DNA of 64,000 nt. Source: Trichobilharzia regenti. Lineage: Eukaryota; Platyhelminthes; Trematoda; Strigeidida; Schistosomatidae. Each line of letters begins with the position of its first letter. The stretch's first letter is position 1. Shown here piece by piece: positions 19,885-31,687 of this stretch. The stretch spans positions 6,369,517-6,433,516 of the forward strand of contig OX235263.1 of NCBI GenBank assembly GCA_944472135.2. Reading direction: 5' to 3'. A model generated the notes under the pieces. That model ran no database searches. It saw only the letters and a list, made by a program, of their open reading frames with translations, and was not told where the DNA came from. The position numbers were made by a program, and so were the translations under genes.

Positions 19885-20410
19885 ATATTATGTGTGTGTG
19901 TATGTTGGTCTCTCTTTCTGTTTGCTCGCTTAGTCTGTGACCATTTCACTTGTGTGAACTTGTCTCCTTTAATAATGTGTATTCTCCTTATATTATATTA
20001 TATATAATATGAGTGTTTGTTGACAGTCCGTTGCTTGGTGACATATATCCATATTATATGTGGGGATGTTGACATGTCTGCTATATTCGCTATGTATATT
20101 TGGATCGACACTCCATTTTAATTATCCATCCATGTTAAGACTGTCTAATGATTTGTTCCCACGCTTTGTCTGGAACATTCATATATATTTCGCATTCACA
20201 ATCTTGTGACTTTACTTTACAACTACTTTACTTACTTACCACTTTGGTGTGAGACCATTTATTTTCGTCTCCTTGTGTTTGGACAATAGAAGTATCATCG
20301 CAAACCTAGTGGTCTTCTGATTTCCGCCTTCTCGCGTCAGGACTATTAGTTTCTCGACCAGTCCATAACAATTTGGCGACGGGGAAAACTAGTACATAAC
20401 ATAGTATTAA
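19885..20410 (+). mobile_element. Gypsy-type LTR 3' part with adjoining primer-binding-like site
   Basis: Homologous in reverse complement to 26405-26830 across 'gaccatttcactt', 'gacagtc', 'cctagtggtcttctgatttccg' and 'ctcgaccagt'. Both copies end in 'AA(C/T)AATTTGGCGACG', the usual start of the internal region of Ty3/Gypsy-type elements just after the LTR. No gag or pol follows. A PLE begins at about 20445, apparently inserted there. Confidence 0.5.
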
Positions 20411-20444
20411 ACCAGAATTTACAAAATCTCCTCAGCTTATATTA

Positions 20445-21716
20445 TATAACAAGTTAATCATCATTCCTCATACTGGGTCATTTTCGCGTTGTCATAATGG
20501 CCAATTGGTAAAGATAACAAGACAAAACCAAGTGTAGATTGTTAGATTTAATAAGAGTGTAAAATTATAGTGCTAAGACGAGTTTTACACAGTTCATTCT
20601 TGGAGGAAGTAATAAACAATCTATCTCCTCCCAGAATCCAGTTTACTTCGGAAGCAGAATTAGACGTCAGTGAACTACCATTTCTAGACTGCCTGGCTAG
20701 TTAAGAGAGGGGAAAACGGATATTTTGGTATATCTATTTTCAGGAAGAAAACACACTCCAATAAATATGTAGACTTCAAATCATCACACCCCATCAGAGC
20801 AAAGATTTCAGTTGTTTCAAGTCTTCTTAGACGAGCACACTCTCTGATGTTAACGGGTGAGAAAGAAAAAGTGGAAGAAGAAATATCAAAAAATTACTGA
20901 AACTCTCAAGCGAAACAACTACCCAAAGAACTTCATCAACAAAATCAACACTGACATTGAGTATGGTCGAAAACGTATTCCAAAAACATGGACCTCAACA
21001 GTTATCATTCCATATAGAGAGGAGACGTCAGACGATATCAGAAGAGTACTCAATAAGCTCAACATCAGAGTTTTCTTCAAAACATCAGACACGCGCACTA
21101 CGAAGCAACCTTGTCCATATAAAAGACCAAATCCTTAAAGATTCTCTATCTAATTGTGTCTATAAAATAAAATGCTCCGAATATGATGCGGTATACATTG
21201 GACAAACATCTCGAGACAAAAATCAAGGGAATGAGAATAAATGAACACCGTACAGACGCATCTGTTCAACCACCGAGAAATCCAGTTGAACTAGAAAAAC
21301 TTGAATAATCATCAGCCATAGCTTGTCTACACGCCACACTATAGAATCAGGCCACAAAATTGATTTTGACAATATTGAAGTAATCCAGAAAAATTTCAGA
21401 AATCCCAAAGGATGTCTAATGTCATCAAAAGCACTTCATATCAAGTGGAATCCAAATTGCCTGAATAGGAATGACGGACTAAGACAGAATCTGACCTGGT
21501 TACAACACCTCCCTCTCCTTCCCCATGAACTGACAAAATCAACACAAATGTGATAAGCAAGTTCACTATGTAAACATACGCTGCTTTTGTATAACTTTAT
21601 ACGCTTATCAAATCCAACAATCTACACCTGCTTTTGTTATCTTTACCAACTGATCAATTTGACAACGCAAAAATGACTTCATGTTGAAGAACGATGATTA
21701 AGTTGTTATATATAAC
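20445..21716 (+). mobile_element. Penelope-like element P3 with inverted terminal repeats
   Basis: Inverted arms lie at about 20445-20570 and 21580-21716. In between, broken frames give 'IQFTSEAELDVSELPFLDCL' (segment after YVDD), 'STVIIPYREETSDDIRRVLNK', 'SLSNCVYKIKCSEYDAVYIGQTSRD' (GIY-YIG with the Cys turn) and 'SGHKIDFDNIEVIQKN'. A conserved C-terminus 'LNRNDGL' near 21460-21480 ends the region. The RT catalytic motifs are missing. At least three frameshifts. Confidence 0.75.
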
Positions 21717-21717
21717 T

Positions 21718-21841
21718 GTGCGTCGGTGGCACAGTGGTTAGGACTCTCACCGACCATGCACATGGTCTGGGATTCAGTCTCCGCGGCCAATGCACACATG
21801 ATATCAAACGGTCGACCTGCTAAATTTAGGCTACGGATATA
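21718..21841 (+). mobile_element. F1 SINE, 3'-truncated
   Basis: Standard F1 head and body as far as 'ttaggctacggata', then joined directly to an F2 fragment. The B box is decayed (GGATTCAGTC). It sits right at the end of the P3 element. Confidence 0.7.
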
Positions 21842-22007
21842 GAATACGAGCTAGCTTGCCTTGTTTGTAACCGAACGGGCGCTGGATTCGAACCCCAGGA
21901 TGAAACAGCTGGCTGTCCAGTAAGTACTTCAGTGTTACTTTTCAATGCTGGCTGCTCTAACTGATATCAATCCGTGATCAATTTGTAGAAAAATAAAAAT
22001 AATAAAC
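21842..22007 (+). mobile_element. F2 SINE right-arm fragment
   Basis: Begins inside the tRNA-like head ('atacgagctagcttgcc'), B box GGATTCGAACCC near 21890, then 'aggatgaaacagctggctgtccag' and the end 'gatatcaatccgtgatcaa'. The HHR core is deleted between the B box and 'aggatgaaac'. Confidence 0.65.
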
Positions 22008-22019
22008 TAATTAGGAGGA

Positions 22020-22568
22020 TTGATATCAGTTAAACAAACCGTTGAAAACCAGCACACCAGTACTGGACAGCTGTTTCATCCCCCTAGTTTGAGAATTATC
22101 GGCAGTAAGCAATTTCCCCCCACCAGGGTTCGAACCCAGGACCTTCCGGTTACAAGGAAACCTAGCTCGTATACCATTCAGCCACTCACCGGGAGCCGAT
22201 TCAACGGCTCATAAATTCTAACTACTTCTACCAATTGGTGATTTAGCGCGACCCCAACCATTGTCGTAGGTGAGACATCCATCCTCACATGTGACATCTA
22301 GTTGAACCTCACCGGTCACTACTTCTCACTAGAACTAACTCCAGGAAACTCCATCCTGTAGGCATTAGTCACTAGCGAACATCAGATACTGGACAGCTGT
22401 TTCATGCTAGTTTGGGTGTGTACTATCGATGATTCCCAAACTAGGATGAAACAGCTTGCTGTCCAGTACTCCCTGGTTGATTGGTTTTCAATGCTGGTTC
22501 TCTAACTGATATCAATCCGTGATCAACTCGTAAAATACTAAATTAGCCCTTACAAACCAAACTATAGA
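22020..22568. mobile_element. F2 SINE inverted dimer with 12-bp target duplication
   Basis: The left arm (minus) and right arm (plus) are CCGATGA-type F2 units around a centre near 22300. The insert is flanked by a perfect 12-bp duplication taattaggagga at 22008-22019 and 22569-22580. The left end starts inside the arm ('ttgatatcagtt') while the right end is longer, consistent with 5' truncation during target-primed insertion. Confidence 0.75.
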
Positions 22569-22580
22569 TAATTAGGAGGA

Positions 22581-24125
22581 CTTTACATTAGAGAGAGAGA
22601 GGGAGAAATTAACTTTTATGATGACAGAGCTATACACTCATGTATGTCCTCCCCCAATAAGGTATCAAAGACATTATTATCATAGTATACAAAATCATAA
22701 TAGTAATAATAATCGTAGTAATAGTGGTAGTCTTATCGACTAGTGACCACTCTTCATTCAATTCACTACCACCATTACCATCTATGTTTTTGTCATTCCA
22801 TTATATTATATGTAAAGCGCAGTAGACAGTAGATAGAAGTAGAGCTATATACATGAAAATTTCATTTAATATATATATATATACTACTATTAATTTGATA
22901 GTATTACGATGATTATTATTATTAATACTAATATTAGTAATACTACAGTTAATGGTATTATCATGTTCAAACGCTCAAAACTAATTGTAACTATATTTAT
23001 CCGACTGAATATCAGCAATGCACACAGGACAACATCTAAATTCTGCCATACGCAAACATACACACACACAAGACGCTAATAGCAGCCCTAGTTACAATGT
23101 CTGACTGTGTAATACAACTATATATATATGGAAGAGAGGAAAGCAGTTTTTATTTATTTTTATCCAGGCTTTTGTTTTCCGGTTGTCATCCTGTGTAGGT
23201 ATGTATGTATTTATGTATGTAAGAACACTCTAATAGTATATGGCAGATGACAACATTCTAATGTATGTTTTGTCGGGGTATATACGTTATGTCCCGTACA
23301 TTTCTGACAGTGTGTGTGTGTGTGGTGGTGGTGGGGGGTGAGCAAGTGAGTGAGTGAGTGAGTGTGCATTTAGGCCAGTTCCACGAGAGAGAGAGAGAGG
23401 ATGGAGATAAAAGAGCATGACATATAGACAAGGTGGATTCAATGTATGTATGTATGTGCTTATGGATTATTTCAGTCGGCAGAAGCGCCGGGAACAATGA
23501 CAACTTATATACTACAAATATAATCCTGCTGCTTTGAGAGGAATATTCACAGAAAGCAGCAATATTTATATATATATACGTAGACACTAACAAGACAGGA
23601 CAACTAACCGTATAACTATGCTTTTACACAGTGGATGATGATGACGATGGTGATAGCAAATATGGGAAATGAAATGGAAGACATGGGAAGAGAGATAATA
23701 GCAAAAAAAGATTATATTATATATAGAAAGATCAGATTAGGCATATATGTATATAAGTGTACAGATAGGTTACGTGTTTGCTTGCTCTGCTTACCTGCCA
23801 GCTTACCTACCGTGTCTGCCTGCCTGCCTGCTGTTTGCCTTAGACAATCGAACGGTATATACATATGTACTACTTACTACCTTCTACAATTAGAGAATAC
23901 ATTTTGTCATACATACATACACACACACACTCAAATTAATCGAAGTTAGAGAACAATAAACAGTATCTCCTTTGAACACAATACGGCTTAAAAGTTAGAA
24001 ATATTCAGTCGTCTTTATTTAAAACGGATATTCTATTCTTTCAAACTACAACAGCACGGGTGAAAAGGTCAAAGCTAAAGCGGGACTGGAGAGGCAAGAC
24101 AGACCTTCGTGAATCTAAAATCAAG
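22581..24125. repeat. Microsatellite-rich spacer, no gene
   Basis: Contains (TA)n at 22870-22884, CA-rich at 23049-23070, (GT)n at 23311-23324, (GAGT)n at 23340-23365, (GA)n at 23386-23400 and (GTAT)n at 23440-23458. Open frames across here are repeats of simple words with no domain. Confidence 0.6.
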
Positions 24126-24129
24126 TGTT

Positions 24130-24505
24130 GGTTTGATTGATTGGTGTTACAGGATTTTATCATGAGTTGAAATCTTGGTTAGAGAAACATTGAAAAACAC
24201 AGCACAGTTGTTTTGTTCACCTAGTGTTTGGGACTCTTCAGCCGTAAGCACCCATCACTAGGTTTGAACCTGGTGGTCGTGGTATATCGTGAATTCCTAG
24301 AAGTTGGAATTCATGGACCATTAAATCGAGTCCCAAGTAGCTGAATGGTCTATGAACTCGCCTTGTAACCGAAGGTTCTGCGTTTGAACCTCGCCCGGTG
24401 AATGCATACCTGTAAAGAGTCTCAAGCACTCACTAGGAGGCAACAGTTGTACAGTACAACCTGCTGATTTTCCAATAATTCTCTAACCGATAACAGCTAT
24501 TAAAT
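24130..24505. mobile_element. F2 SINE inverted dimer, old and shortened
   Basis: Left arm 24155-24285 and right arm 24300-24500 share complementary landmarks: 'ggtttgaacctggt' against 'gtttgaacctcgcc', and 'gtgaattcctagaagttggaattcatgg' at the centre. HHR cores are unrecognisable. Confidence 0.6.
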
Positions 24506-24524
24506 CAGCACTAATATCAAATTA

Positions 24525-26225
24525 GTCAGTGATTCCATATTAGTTTGTTTATTAGATGTATCACACACAGTGAGTGAAACAGTATTATGTACAGGATGAC
24601 ACAGTTTCGAACAAAATTCATTATTGTTCATAATCATCCCATCAATTGTAATCGCACGACTTTGAAACTTGAGTTTTATAGTTTTCTTTGTTTTCCTCTA
24701 CTTGTCGTCGTTGGGGTAGTAGAATTTTTCAGATATCTGGGTGGACAGGTGTTGAATCATTCCTATTACATGTATTTGCAATTGATTTCTGACCAAGAAC
24801 TCAAACTTAGGACAAAAGTACCACTTGAGGACATAATGCTGGGAGTGCAGCTAAGCCTGAATCCCAAAGTATTTAAATTCCAAGAGAAAATATACAAACA
24901 AACTGAGGGAGTTGCCATGGGATCACCAATATCCCGGTTGTAGCAGATATATTCATCGATAGGCGGGAAAGCATAGCGATTGACATATTCACCCATAAAC
25001 CAAAAGTATGGTGGAGGTATGCAGATGACACATTCACTGTACTTAGAAGACAAGATATAGATAGATTTTTCGAACACATCAATTCAATTCACTTATGAAT
25101 TGGATAGTCAGGAAGGGGAACTTCCAATGTTAGATTGCAACGTAAAAAGGAAAGAAGATGGGAAGTTAAACACACTAGTGTTTACAGGAAACCCACATAT
25201 CCAAACAGATATTTACACTTCCGATCATCCCACCCAATCTATGTCAGTGGAAATAGGATTGGTGAAATGTTTAAATGATACAGCACAAAACTAAGTAGTA
25301 CCAAGGAAAATCTAAGACAAGAAATGATACACATAAAAGAAGTCTTGAAACTTAATAATTACCCTGATAAATTACTCAGGAAATATGTAAGGAAATGCAA
25401 AAATAAAATAAATAATGATAGTAGCGATAGTGATAATAATAATAATAAGAAGAAGAAGAAGAAGAAGAATAGTAATGTTAATGACGACACCAACAATAAG
25501 GAATCTAAATCATCAGCAGTAATTCCATACAAGGAAGGAACCTCAGAAACCACTTTACGCAGAATTCTTAACAAGGCAGGCAGGAATAAAAGTGGTTGGC
25601 ATTCAAATCACCCACAAACTCAATTAGAAACACGCTTTGTCAGTTAAAGGATCAATCCTGTGGATCCAATTAAGCAAAACAATTTAGTTTATTTAATACC
25701 CTGCAATGATTGTCAGGTCAAATACATAGGTCAAACTAGTAGAACAGGTGCAGTGAGTCAGACTAGCCCAACATAAAAATCTAGCAAAATCTAGATTGGT
25801 TGACCCAAATAAGATAAGAAATCTGGAGAATACTTCAGCCATAGCGTTACATGCAATCACACAAAACCATACAAGGGGAAGGATGGTTTACGATGACAGT
25901 TTTAAAATCTAATGTAACAGCAGGGTGATGGGAGAGATTGATTTCAACGGAAGCTTTGCTTATCGAATCAACTGCAAATACATGTAACGGGAATGATTCA
26001 ACACCTGTCCAGTTGGATATCTGGAAAATTCTACTACCCCTACGACGACAAGTAGGGGAAAACAAAGAAAACTATAAAACTCAAGTTTCGAAGTCGTGTG
26101 ATTATAAGTGACTGATATGATTATGAACCATAAATTTTGTTCGCAATGTTGTCATCCAGTAAACAGTAATACTGTTCCACCTACAGTGTTTGATACATCT
26201 AATAAACAAACTAATATGGAGTTCT
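24525..26225 (+). mobile_element. Penelope-like element P1 with inverted terminal repeats
   Basis: Left arm 24525-24785 and right arm 25850-26225 are inverted. The coding part opens with 'KFQEKIYKQTEGVAMGSPISRL' (motif B, 24865-24940). It loses frame, then shows 'RYADDTFTVLRRQD' (motif C, about 25015-25060), 'LPMLDCNVKRKEDGKLNTLVF', 'IKEVLKLNNYPDKLLRKYVRKC', a Lys/Asn-rich linker of GAA and AAT repeats, 'AVIPYKEGTSETTLRRILNKAG' and 'QVKYIGQTSRTGAV' (GIY-YIG). Stops and frameshifts throughout; dead, but the most complete P1 in the window. Confidence 0.8.
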
Positions 26226-26404
26226 GCGATTTCACCGATATGTTCCATAAATTGTAGTCTCATATCCTCTGGTACAGCTGGTACAGCTACTTCAAGCCTT
26301 GCATGACGAGTTAGCAAAGCATAGCGTCAAGGATACCTTCCGAAAGAAATACTTATTCTGTCTGTCTGTTTGTCTATCTTTCTGTGTGTGTGGTGGGATT
26401 TATC

Positions 26405-26830
26405 CTCTGTTGGTGATATTATGTACTCGTCGCCAAATTATTATTATGTACTGGTCGAGAATTTAATAGCCCTGACGCAAGAAAGACGGAAATCAGAAGA
26501 CCACTAGGTTTGCGATGATACTTCTATTTCCAAACACAAGGAGAATCAAATGTATATCACACAATAGTGTGAGAGCAAAATATATCTGAATGTCCAAACA
26601 AGTGTGTGAACAAATCAATAGACAGTCTTAACATGACTGGCTAATTATAATGGAGTATCGATCCATATACACATAGCAAAATATAACAGACTGTCAAACA
26701 AACACACATATTATATATACTATAAGGGGAATATACATTGTTAAAGGAGACAGGTTCATCAAAGTGAAATGGTCACAGACTAAGAGAGCAATAGAAAGAG
26801 AGACCACCATACACACACACACGTATATAT
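26405..26830 (-). mobile_element. Gypsy-type LTR 3' part with primer-binding-like site
   Basis: Inverted partner of 19885-20410. On the minus strand it ends 'AATAATTTGGCGACGAG', the LTR/internal junction, followed by about 40 bp of presumed internal sequence. No coding region is attached. Confidence 0.5.
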
Positions 26831-27469
26831 ATAAATGGATACATATCTGGTGATAGACATTTCTTTCAACATTTAATATGATTAATGGATTAATACACGC
26901 ATATATATACAAAGAAAACCAACCGTATACATAATCGGAGTCAACAGACTTGAAGACACCTTGATGATAACCACAACGCGACTATAACTATTAGTCTGAA
27001 CAGCTCAACCATAAGAATGTCTCTGTATATGTATGTAGGTATGTATTTGTGTGTGTGTGTGTGTGTGAGTGTGTGTGAGATAGAGAGTGTTGATAAGCGC
27101 ACACTTACTTGTGTATACTGCGCCTCTTTTATCCCTTCGCGTTCTTCTTCTTCTTGTCCTTGTGATCCTTCGTCTGTATTCAACAAAATCTCTTATCAAC
27201 ACGAAACAGAATATGATTTAGAGAAAAAGGATCAAAGGATTATTATTTCAGTCAATCCCCTCACTCGCTTACTCACTGTCTCTCTCTCTCTCTGTCCCCC
27301 TCTCCCTCTTTCTCTAAGTAATTTACGATAAGCCGTATTAAAGATAATTAATTATGCCTTTCTATGACAAAAATTCATTCTACATGTGATGAAAGGATAA
27401 ATACTCTATTATCAAAAATAAAAGTAGCTTTTTCTTTTTAAGAAAAAATGGTTTTGTCTGAAAATTATT
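26831..27469. other. No gene; microsatellites
   Basis: (GT)n at 27049-27078, (TTC)n near 27141-27155 and (TC)n at 27280-27295. Overlapping frames on both strands are simple-sequence translations. Confidence 0.5.
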
Positions 27470-28470
27470 ATTATTATTATTTCTTTTAATTCCTTGAGGA
27501 ACATAGGGCTTCAGCCAAACGTCTCCATTGGCTTCGGTTCTCTGCCAGCGTTTTCACCCCGCTCAAAGTCTGCCCACATACTTTCCTCTCCTCTTCACAT
27601 CACCTCCTCAATGCCAACGTCACAGTGACGAACAACTCGCCGCCTCCCTTTCGGGTTCCACTTGAGCGGTGGCTTGTCTAGTGATGTCACTTGATGGTCT
27701 CCTCAGCGTACGGCCAATCCATCTCCATTTCTTCCTGCCTATTTGTTGCACAATCGGTTCCTGATTGGTTCGCTCATTGCCAGAGATCCCTGTTGATGAT
27801 TTTTTCTGGCCGGCCATCTGATCTTGAGCATTGAGCGAAGACAACTGTTAATGAAGGTCTGAAGTTTGTTTGAGATGCTCTTTATGACTCGCTGGCCAAG
27901 TCTCTGATCCGTATAGTAAGTAGCACTGACTGACTTCACATTGGAGTTGAAAATCCGGATCTTATTTTTGATGCTGAGTGCTGTTGACCTCCACACAGAT
28001 TTGAGAGTAATGAAAGCTTGTCTTGCTTTCCCGATCCTCACTGCTTTGATATCCTCGTCAGTTCCGCCTGTAGTTGAGACGATGCTTCCCAGGTAGGTGA
28101 AGGAGGCTGTTTCTTTCAGGTTCCTCCCATTTATGCCAGCTGATTGTTGTCTGTTGTTGTTGCTGTTGATGTTGGCTAGGAATCTTCATCACCTCTGTTT
28201 TATCTATGTTCACTTGAAGTCCTATCTTCTCTGGATGCTTCTTCTATCACCGACTTGTTGCTTTTCACTTGCATATCTTCCAGTTTGTGGGAAATCAGAC
28301 ATATATATGTTATCGGCGAAATCCAGATCCTCCAAGTCTTTTGTGTCAGTCCATTTTATGCCTGTTTCCTCGATGCCCACCGCTGTTTGTCTGTCGCATT
28401 ATCCAGTCTAACGCAATCAGGAAAATCACTGGCGATAGTAGATAGCCTTGCCTCACTCCTGTCCTCACTT
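27470..28470 (-). pseudogene. RTE-like (type A) C-terminal half
   Basis: Minus strand, starting inside the RT: a 'VRTGVRQGYLLS'-like segment at about 28465-28430, 'DLDFADNIY' near 28315, then 'TEVMKIPSQHQQQQ', 'RIGKARQAFITLKSVWRSTALSIKNKIRIFNSNVKSV' (28041-27930), '[17 protein letters not shown]' and '[16 protein letters not shown]' (about 27730-27660). It ends in 'MEVFG...LCSSRN' and an ATT tail at 27465. The FADD box reads FADN. Very similar to copies at 45.0 and 54.3 kb; a few frameshifts. Confidence 0.8.
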
Positions 28471-28599
28471 CGTCCAGCGTCCAGCAAGACGCTGGTCACA
28501 AATTAAAAAAAACCTAACAGAACGTTTCCTGAAATTCTAGTGGTGAATTGTGATCACCGCCGTGCATCATGATGAGCATGAAGATAAATACTCACCCAA

Positions 28600-28840
28600 T
28601 ATATTGTCTGGTGATTGTGGTATATCACAATCCTTGCAAAAAGTTAGAAAGGATAGATCATCGACCAGCTCGTATTGGAATGTGAATGTTCTGAATTCGA
28701 TTCTTGATGGTGTAGTGATGGGCGTGGATTGCTGAAGAGTCACAAATTGACGGGACGAAACAATTATCCAGTATTCTCAGAGCTTCAGTGATGGTTGTCT
28801 AAGTGAATTGAAGTTAGTTGGTGACCAAAATTATTATTAT
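28600..28840 (+). mobile_element. F2 SINE right-arm relic
   Basis: The tRNA-like head is decayed but a GATTCGATTC B box remains near 28697. The HHR stretch reads 'GCTGAAGAGTC...GGGACGAAAC...ATCCAGTA', so core motifs CTGAAGA and GAAAC survive but stem III and stem I no longer pair. Confidence 0.5.
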
Positions 28841-28844
28841 TTTT

Positions 28845-29080
28845 TTATTTCCTTCACATTCCCAGTGGAACATAGGGCCTCAAGCTGATGGCTTGAAGTT
28901 TCTGTAGCAGTGATTAATTTTACAGGATGGGGTTGCTAGCCTCATGCCCAACCTTTCCTCTTTACCAGCATTATTTCTGGTTTAGCGAGGTAAGGGAGTG
29001 AGTCTGCGGCCGGGGGTCGAACCCCCGAGCATGTGCATGACCGGCGAGCGTCTTAACTACTGTGCCACCGACGCACACAA
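28845..29080 (-). mobile_element. F3 SINE with F1-like head
   Basis: On the minus strand the head is 'TGCGTCGGTGGCACAGTAG' with B box GGTTCGACCCC. The body is F3: the complement of 'ggatggggttgctagcctcatgcccaacc' and 'gtttctgtagcagtg'. The shared head suggests F1 and F3 are related by head exchange. Confidence 0.7.
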
Positions 29081-29084
29081 TTAA

Positions 29085-29632
29085 TATTATTCCCTTGGGT
29101 CCCGAGTGGAATATACTGCTGGCTTTAACAAGACATCTCCACTTGCTTCTGTATTCTCTGCCATCTTCTTCAGCTGGCTGGCTAGCTCCACGATTCCCAA
29201 TAATCTGTCATCTCCTCCATATCATCCTCGCACCGACGACCCACTCGTCGCTTCCTATTCGGATTCCACTCGAGACATGGATGGCCTGCACTGACCGGGA
29301 TGTAATTTGACGGCCTCTTCAATGTATGCCTGATCGACCCATCTCCACCTTAACCCACATACACCTTTGCTGAACGATTGGCTCTCGCCTGTTGGTTTGT
29401 TCTCAACCAAGCAGTCAGATTTTCTTCTTACTAATTCTGTCTGTCTGTCTATCTATCTAGCTGGTTGGCTGACTGACTGACTGACTGACTGACTGACTGA
29501 CTGACTGACCATTCGATCTTCAGTATAGAGACAACCAGTAAAGTGGGCAGTTGTTGATAAAAGTCTGAAGTAGCCTGTTGGAAGTCCTTTTCATGACACA
29601 CTGACCAAGTTTCTGACCCATATAGAAAATAA
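29085..29632 (-). pseudogene. RTE-like (type A relative) C-terminal fragment
   Basis: Minus-strand equivalents of 'MGQKLGQCVMKRT...LLSTTAHFTG' (29620-29540) and 'RWIDQAYIEEAVKLHPGQCRPS' can be read, ending in the 'SRVESE' and 'LGTQGN' tail near 29090. A (GACT)n array at 29468-29508 interrupts the copy. More diverged than the 27.5 kb copy. Confidence 0.6.
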
Positions 29633-30290
29633 TAATAATAATTTGCTTTATTCCAAAACAGTACTTGCGATACAGAATGGAATTCTCAGCATTTCACTAC
29701 AGTATTACGCATCCAGTTTGTACATTAACACTAAATAAAATTCTACATACATTATGGATAATCCCAGTTGGTTAATTTTGACAACAACATATTAGCATAT
29801 CGGTCGGTAGCAAAGCCAAAATTTAACAGAGTGTTTGAAGGTGTTAGAAAAGTAGATACACTAGCATATTCACTGGTGTAAGCGGTAACTAAAAGGTCGA
29901 GATATACAGAGTGTGAAAGAACGAAGAAGAATGTTTTAAGTAGAGTTTGTAAGGAAGAGAGAAACAAAACAGCACATAACAAAAAGAAGTGATATAGAGA
30001 AAAGGAAAAGAAAGAAAGAAAACGTTGTACCTATAAATGATATGAGTTGGGAAGACGAGATCCAGTTGTTCTACTGACTATTTAATAAGTTATAGGTATC
30101 ACGCCCAATGCTTTCCTTGTCGCACAGAACACGAGCTAGCCAAGTAGGGTATGGTTGAGATTTTGCACTTGCTAGTGAGAGCATATAGTTTTTTATATAG
30201 GCAGGCTTCTGGTCCTGCCTAATGAGAGATAGATACAAGGAAAGAGTTGTGAATGAAGAGGGTGGTGTGACTGACTGACTGACTGACTGA
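29628..30290 (-). pseudogene. CR1-like non-LTR element, 3' end
   Basis: The minus strand from 30290 reads 'HHPLHSQLF', 'YLSLIRQ', a 'KLYALTSKCKI.TIPYLA' segment and 'RKALG', the C-terminal signature of CR1/Jockey-type polymerases. About 400 bp of 3' UTR and an (ATT)n tail at 29628 follow. Homologous to 55760-56060 (plus) and, at its end, to 160-257. Confidence 0.6.
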
Positions 30291-30600
30291 CTTCATATTT
30301 GTGTTGAACCGAATCCGAATCTTGTTGTTGTTTGTGCTGGCTGGCTGGCTGGCTGACTGAGTTGGTGCAGAAGATTTCCAAACTGGTTTCAGGTTAGTTG
30401 ATGAAGGCGTATCTTGCTCTGCCTTCTCGATTTTGGCTGGCTGACTGATTTTGACATCTTCAGCTGTGCTGTACGGCGGGCCTGTGGTTGAAAGCATGAC
30501 TCGTGGCCAGGATAACTGAAGGCAGGAAGTAACCTCTGTCGAATCTCTTCCAATAAAATCTTTTCGCATATTTTCATTTCAAGTAAAGTCAATTCTTTTG
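30291..30600 (-). pseudogene. RTE-like (type A relative) fragment
   Basis: Fragments such as 'KIEKAEQDTPSST' and 'NKIRIRFNTNMKSVSQS' parallel 'RIGKARQAF' and 'NKIRIFNSNVKSV' of the 27.5 kb copy. Short expansions of GACT and GGCT words interrupt the frame. Confidence 0.45.
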
Positions 30601-31264
30601 AGTTAGTGTTGTCTGTAGAGATTTCATTTGTTTTTTTGAAGTTTCATCATGGAGTGAAATGAGCTATAGAACAGTTGGTAACCAGCAGGAAAGGTGGCGT
30701 GTGCTACTAGTAGGATTTATCAGTAGTATATAAAGAGACTTTCGTCAGCATAAAGACATCAGATAGCAAGCAGAGAGATAGATCTAATGTCGGAGAAAGT
30801 AAATGATACAGCGTTGTGGAGAGAGATACATGGGAGACAACATGAAAGGAACACAAAGAAACACAATATATGAAGAAGGAAGGCCAGAAGTAGCACAACA
30901 ACACGGAAGATGTGTGCAAATGGTGCGTTGAAGATATGGTGTACCAACCCTTCCGTCTTCTACTCTCATTGAGGACTCTACAACACTACATATCCGAAAC
31001 TGTACCAGAGGAAATGAACCTACGATCTTCAGGTTATTAGGCAAAGCTTGTTGACCATTCCTTTACTTGAACCAGAAATCAATGACCTATGCTCGCTAGT
31101 GGCTTTCAGGCTGTAGGACGAAGTTACTAGGAGTTCTTCTGAGAAGTGTTAAACGATAGGGGGGGATCCACTAGTTCGCATTTAAAGATAAATACTCTCT
31201 TATAAGTTAGAATTGATGGGCTGGCTATTATATTAGGTCCCAATGGCTAAATGATCAAACCGAC
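30601..31264. other. No gene; old F2-like relic at about 30960-31090
   Basis: The relic has 'gaaccta(c)gatcttcaggttat' and 'gaccattc' in the order of an F2 left arm, but is heavily decayed. Otherwise no motif. Confidence 0.35.
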
Positions 31265-31676
31265 AAACTCACTCAGGCAGGGACAAGCTCTGTAGGCTAA
31301 AGGACCCTGTTGGTTGACCCAACTGAACAAAATAATATAATTTACAAAATACCTTGCAATGACAATGATTGAGGTCAAACTAGTAGATTAGGAGTTGTGT
31401 GATTGCCTGTCAGAAAATAAGAACTTAGCTAAGGTTAGAATGATTGATCCCACCCACGAAGATAAGTAATTTAGAGAAAAAAAAGCAGTCAGCACTGCAC
31501 TGTATGCATTAATACACAACCAAGGAAGCGATAAAGGTTGATTACTGAATCCTGCCTGGTTCATCGAGTCTACACCCAACAAAACAAATGCGCATCAGAA
31601 GTGACACTTCCTAACTAATACCAGAGATATGGAAGATATTATTACCACCACTCGAATCAGAGGATGATAATAACTG
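31265..31676 (+). pseudogene. Penelope-like P1 C-terminal fragment
   Basis: Reads 'PVDPTEQNNIIYKIPCN', then after frameshifts 'QTSRLGV', 'ISNLE', 'STALYALIHNQGSD' and 'FIESTPNKTN', in the order of the P1 tail and right arm. No inverted left arm is present. Confidence 0.55.
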
Positions 31677-31687
31677 ATCTTAAAATT

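Noticed and set aside
22860..22890. CRISPR-like or regulatory array
   Set aside because: It is a plain TA microsatellite in a eukaryotic genome. No spaced repeats are present anywhere in the window.
23258..23949. Open frames on both strands as genes
   Set aside because: They are translations of GT, GAGT, GTAT and other simple repeats with no domain.
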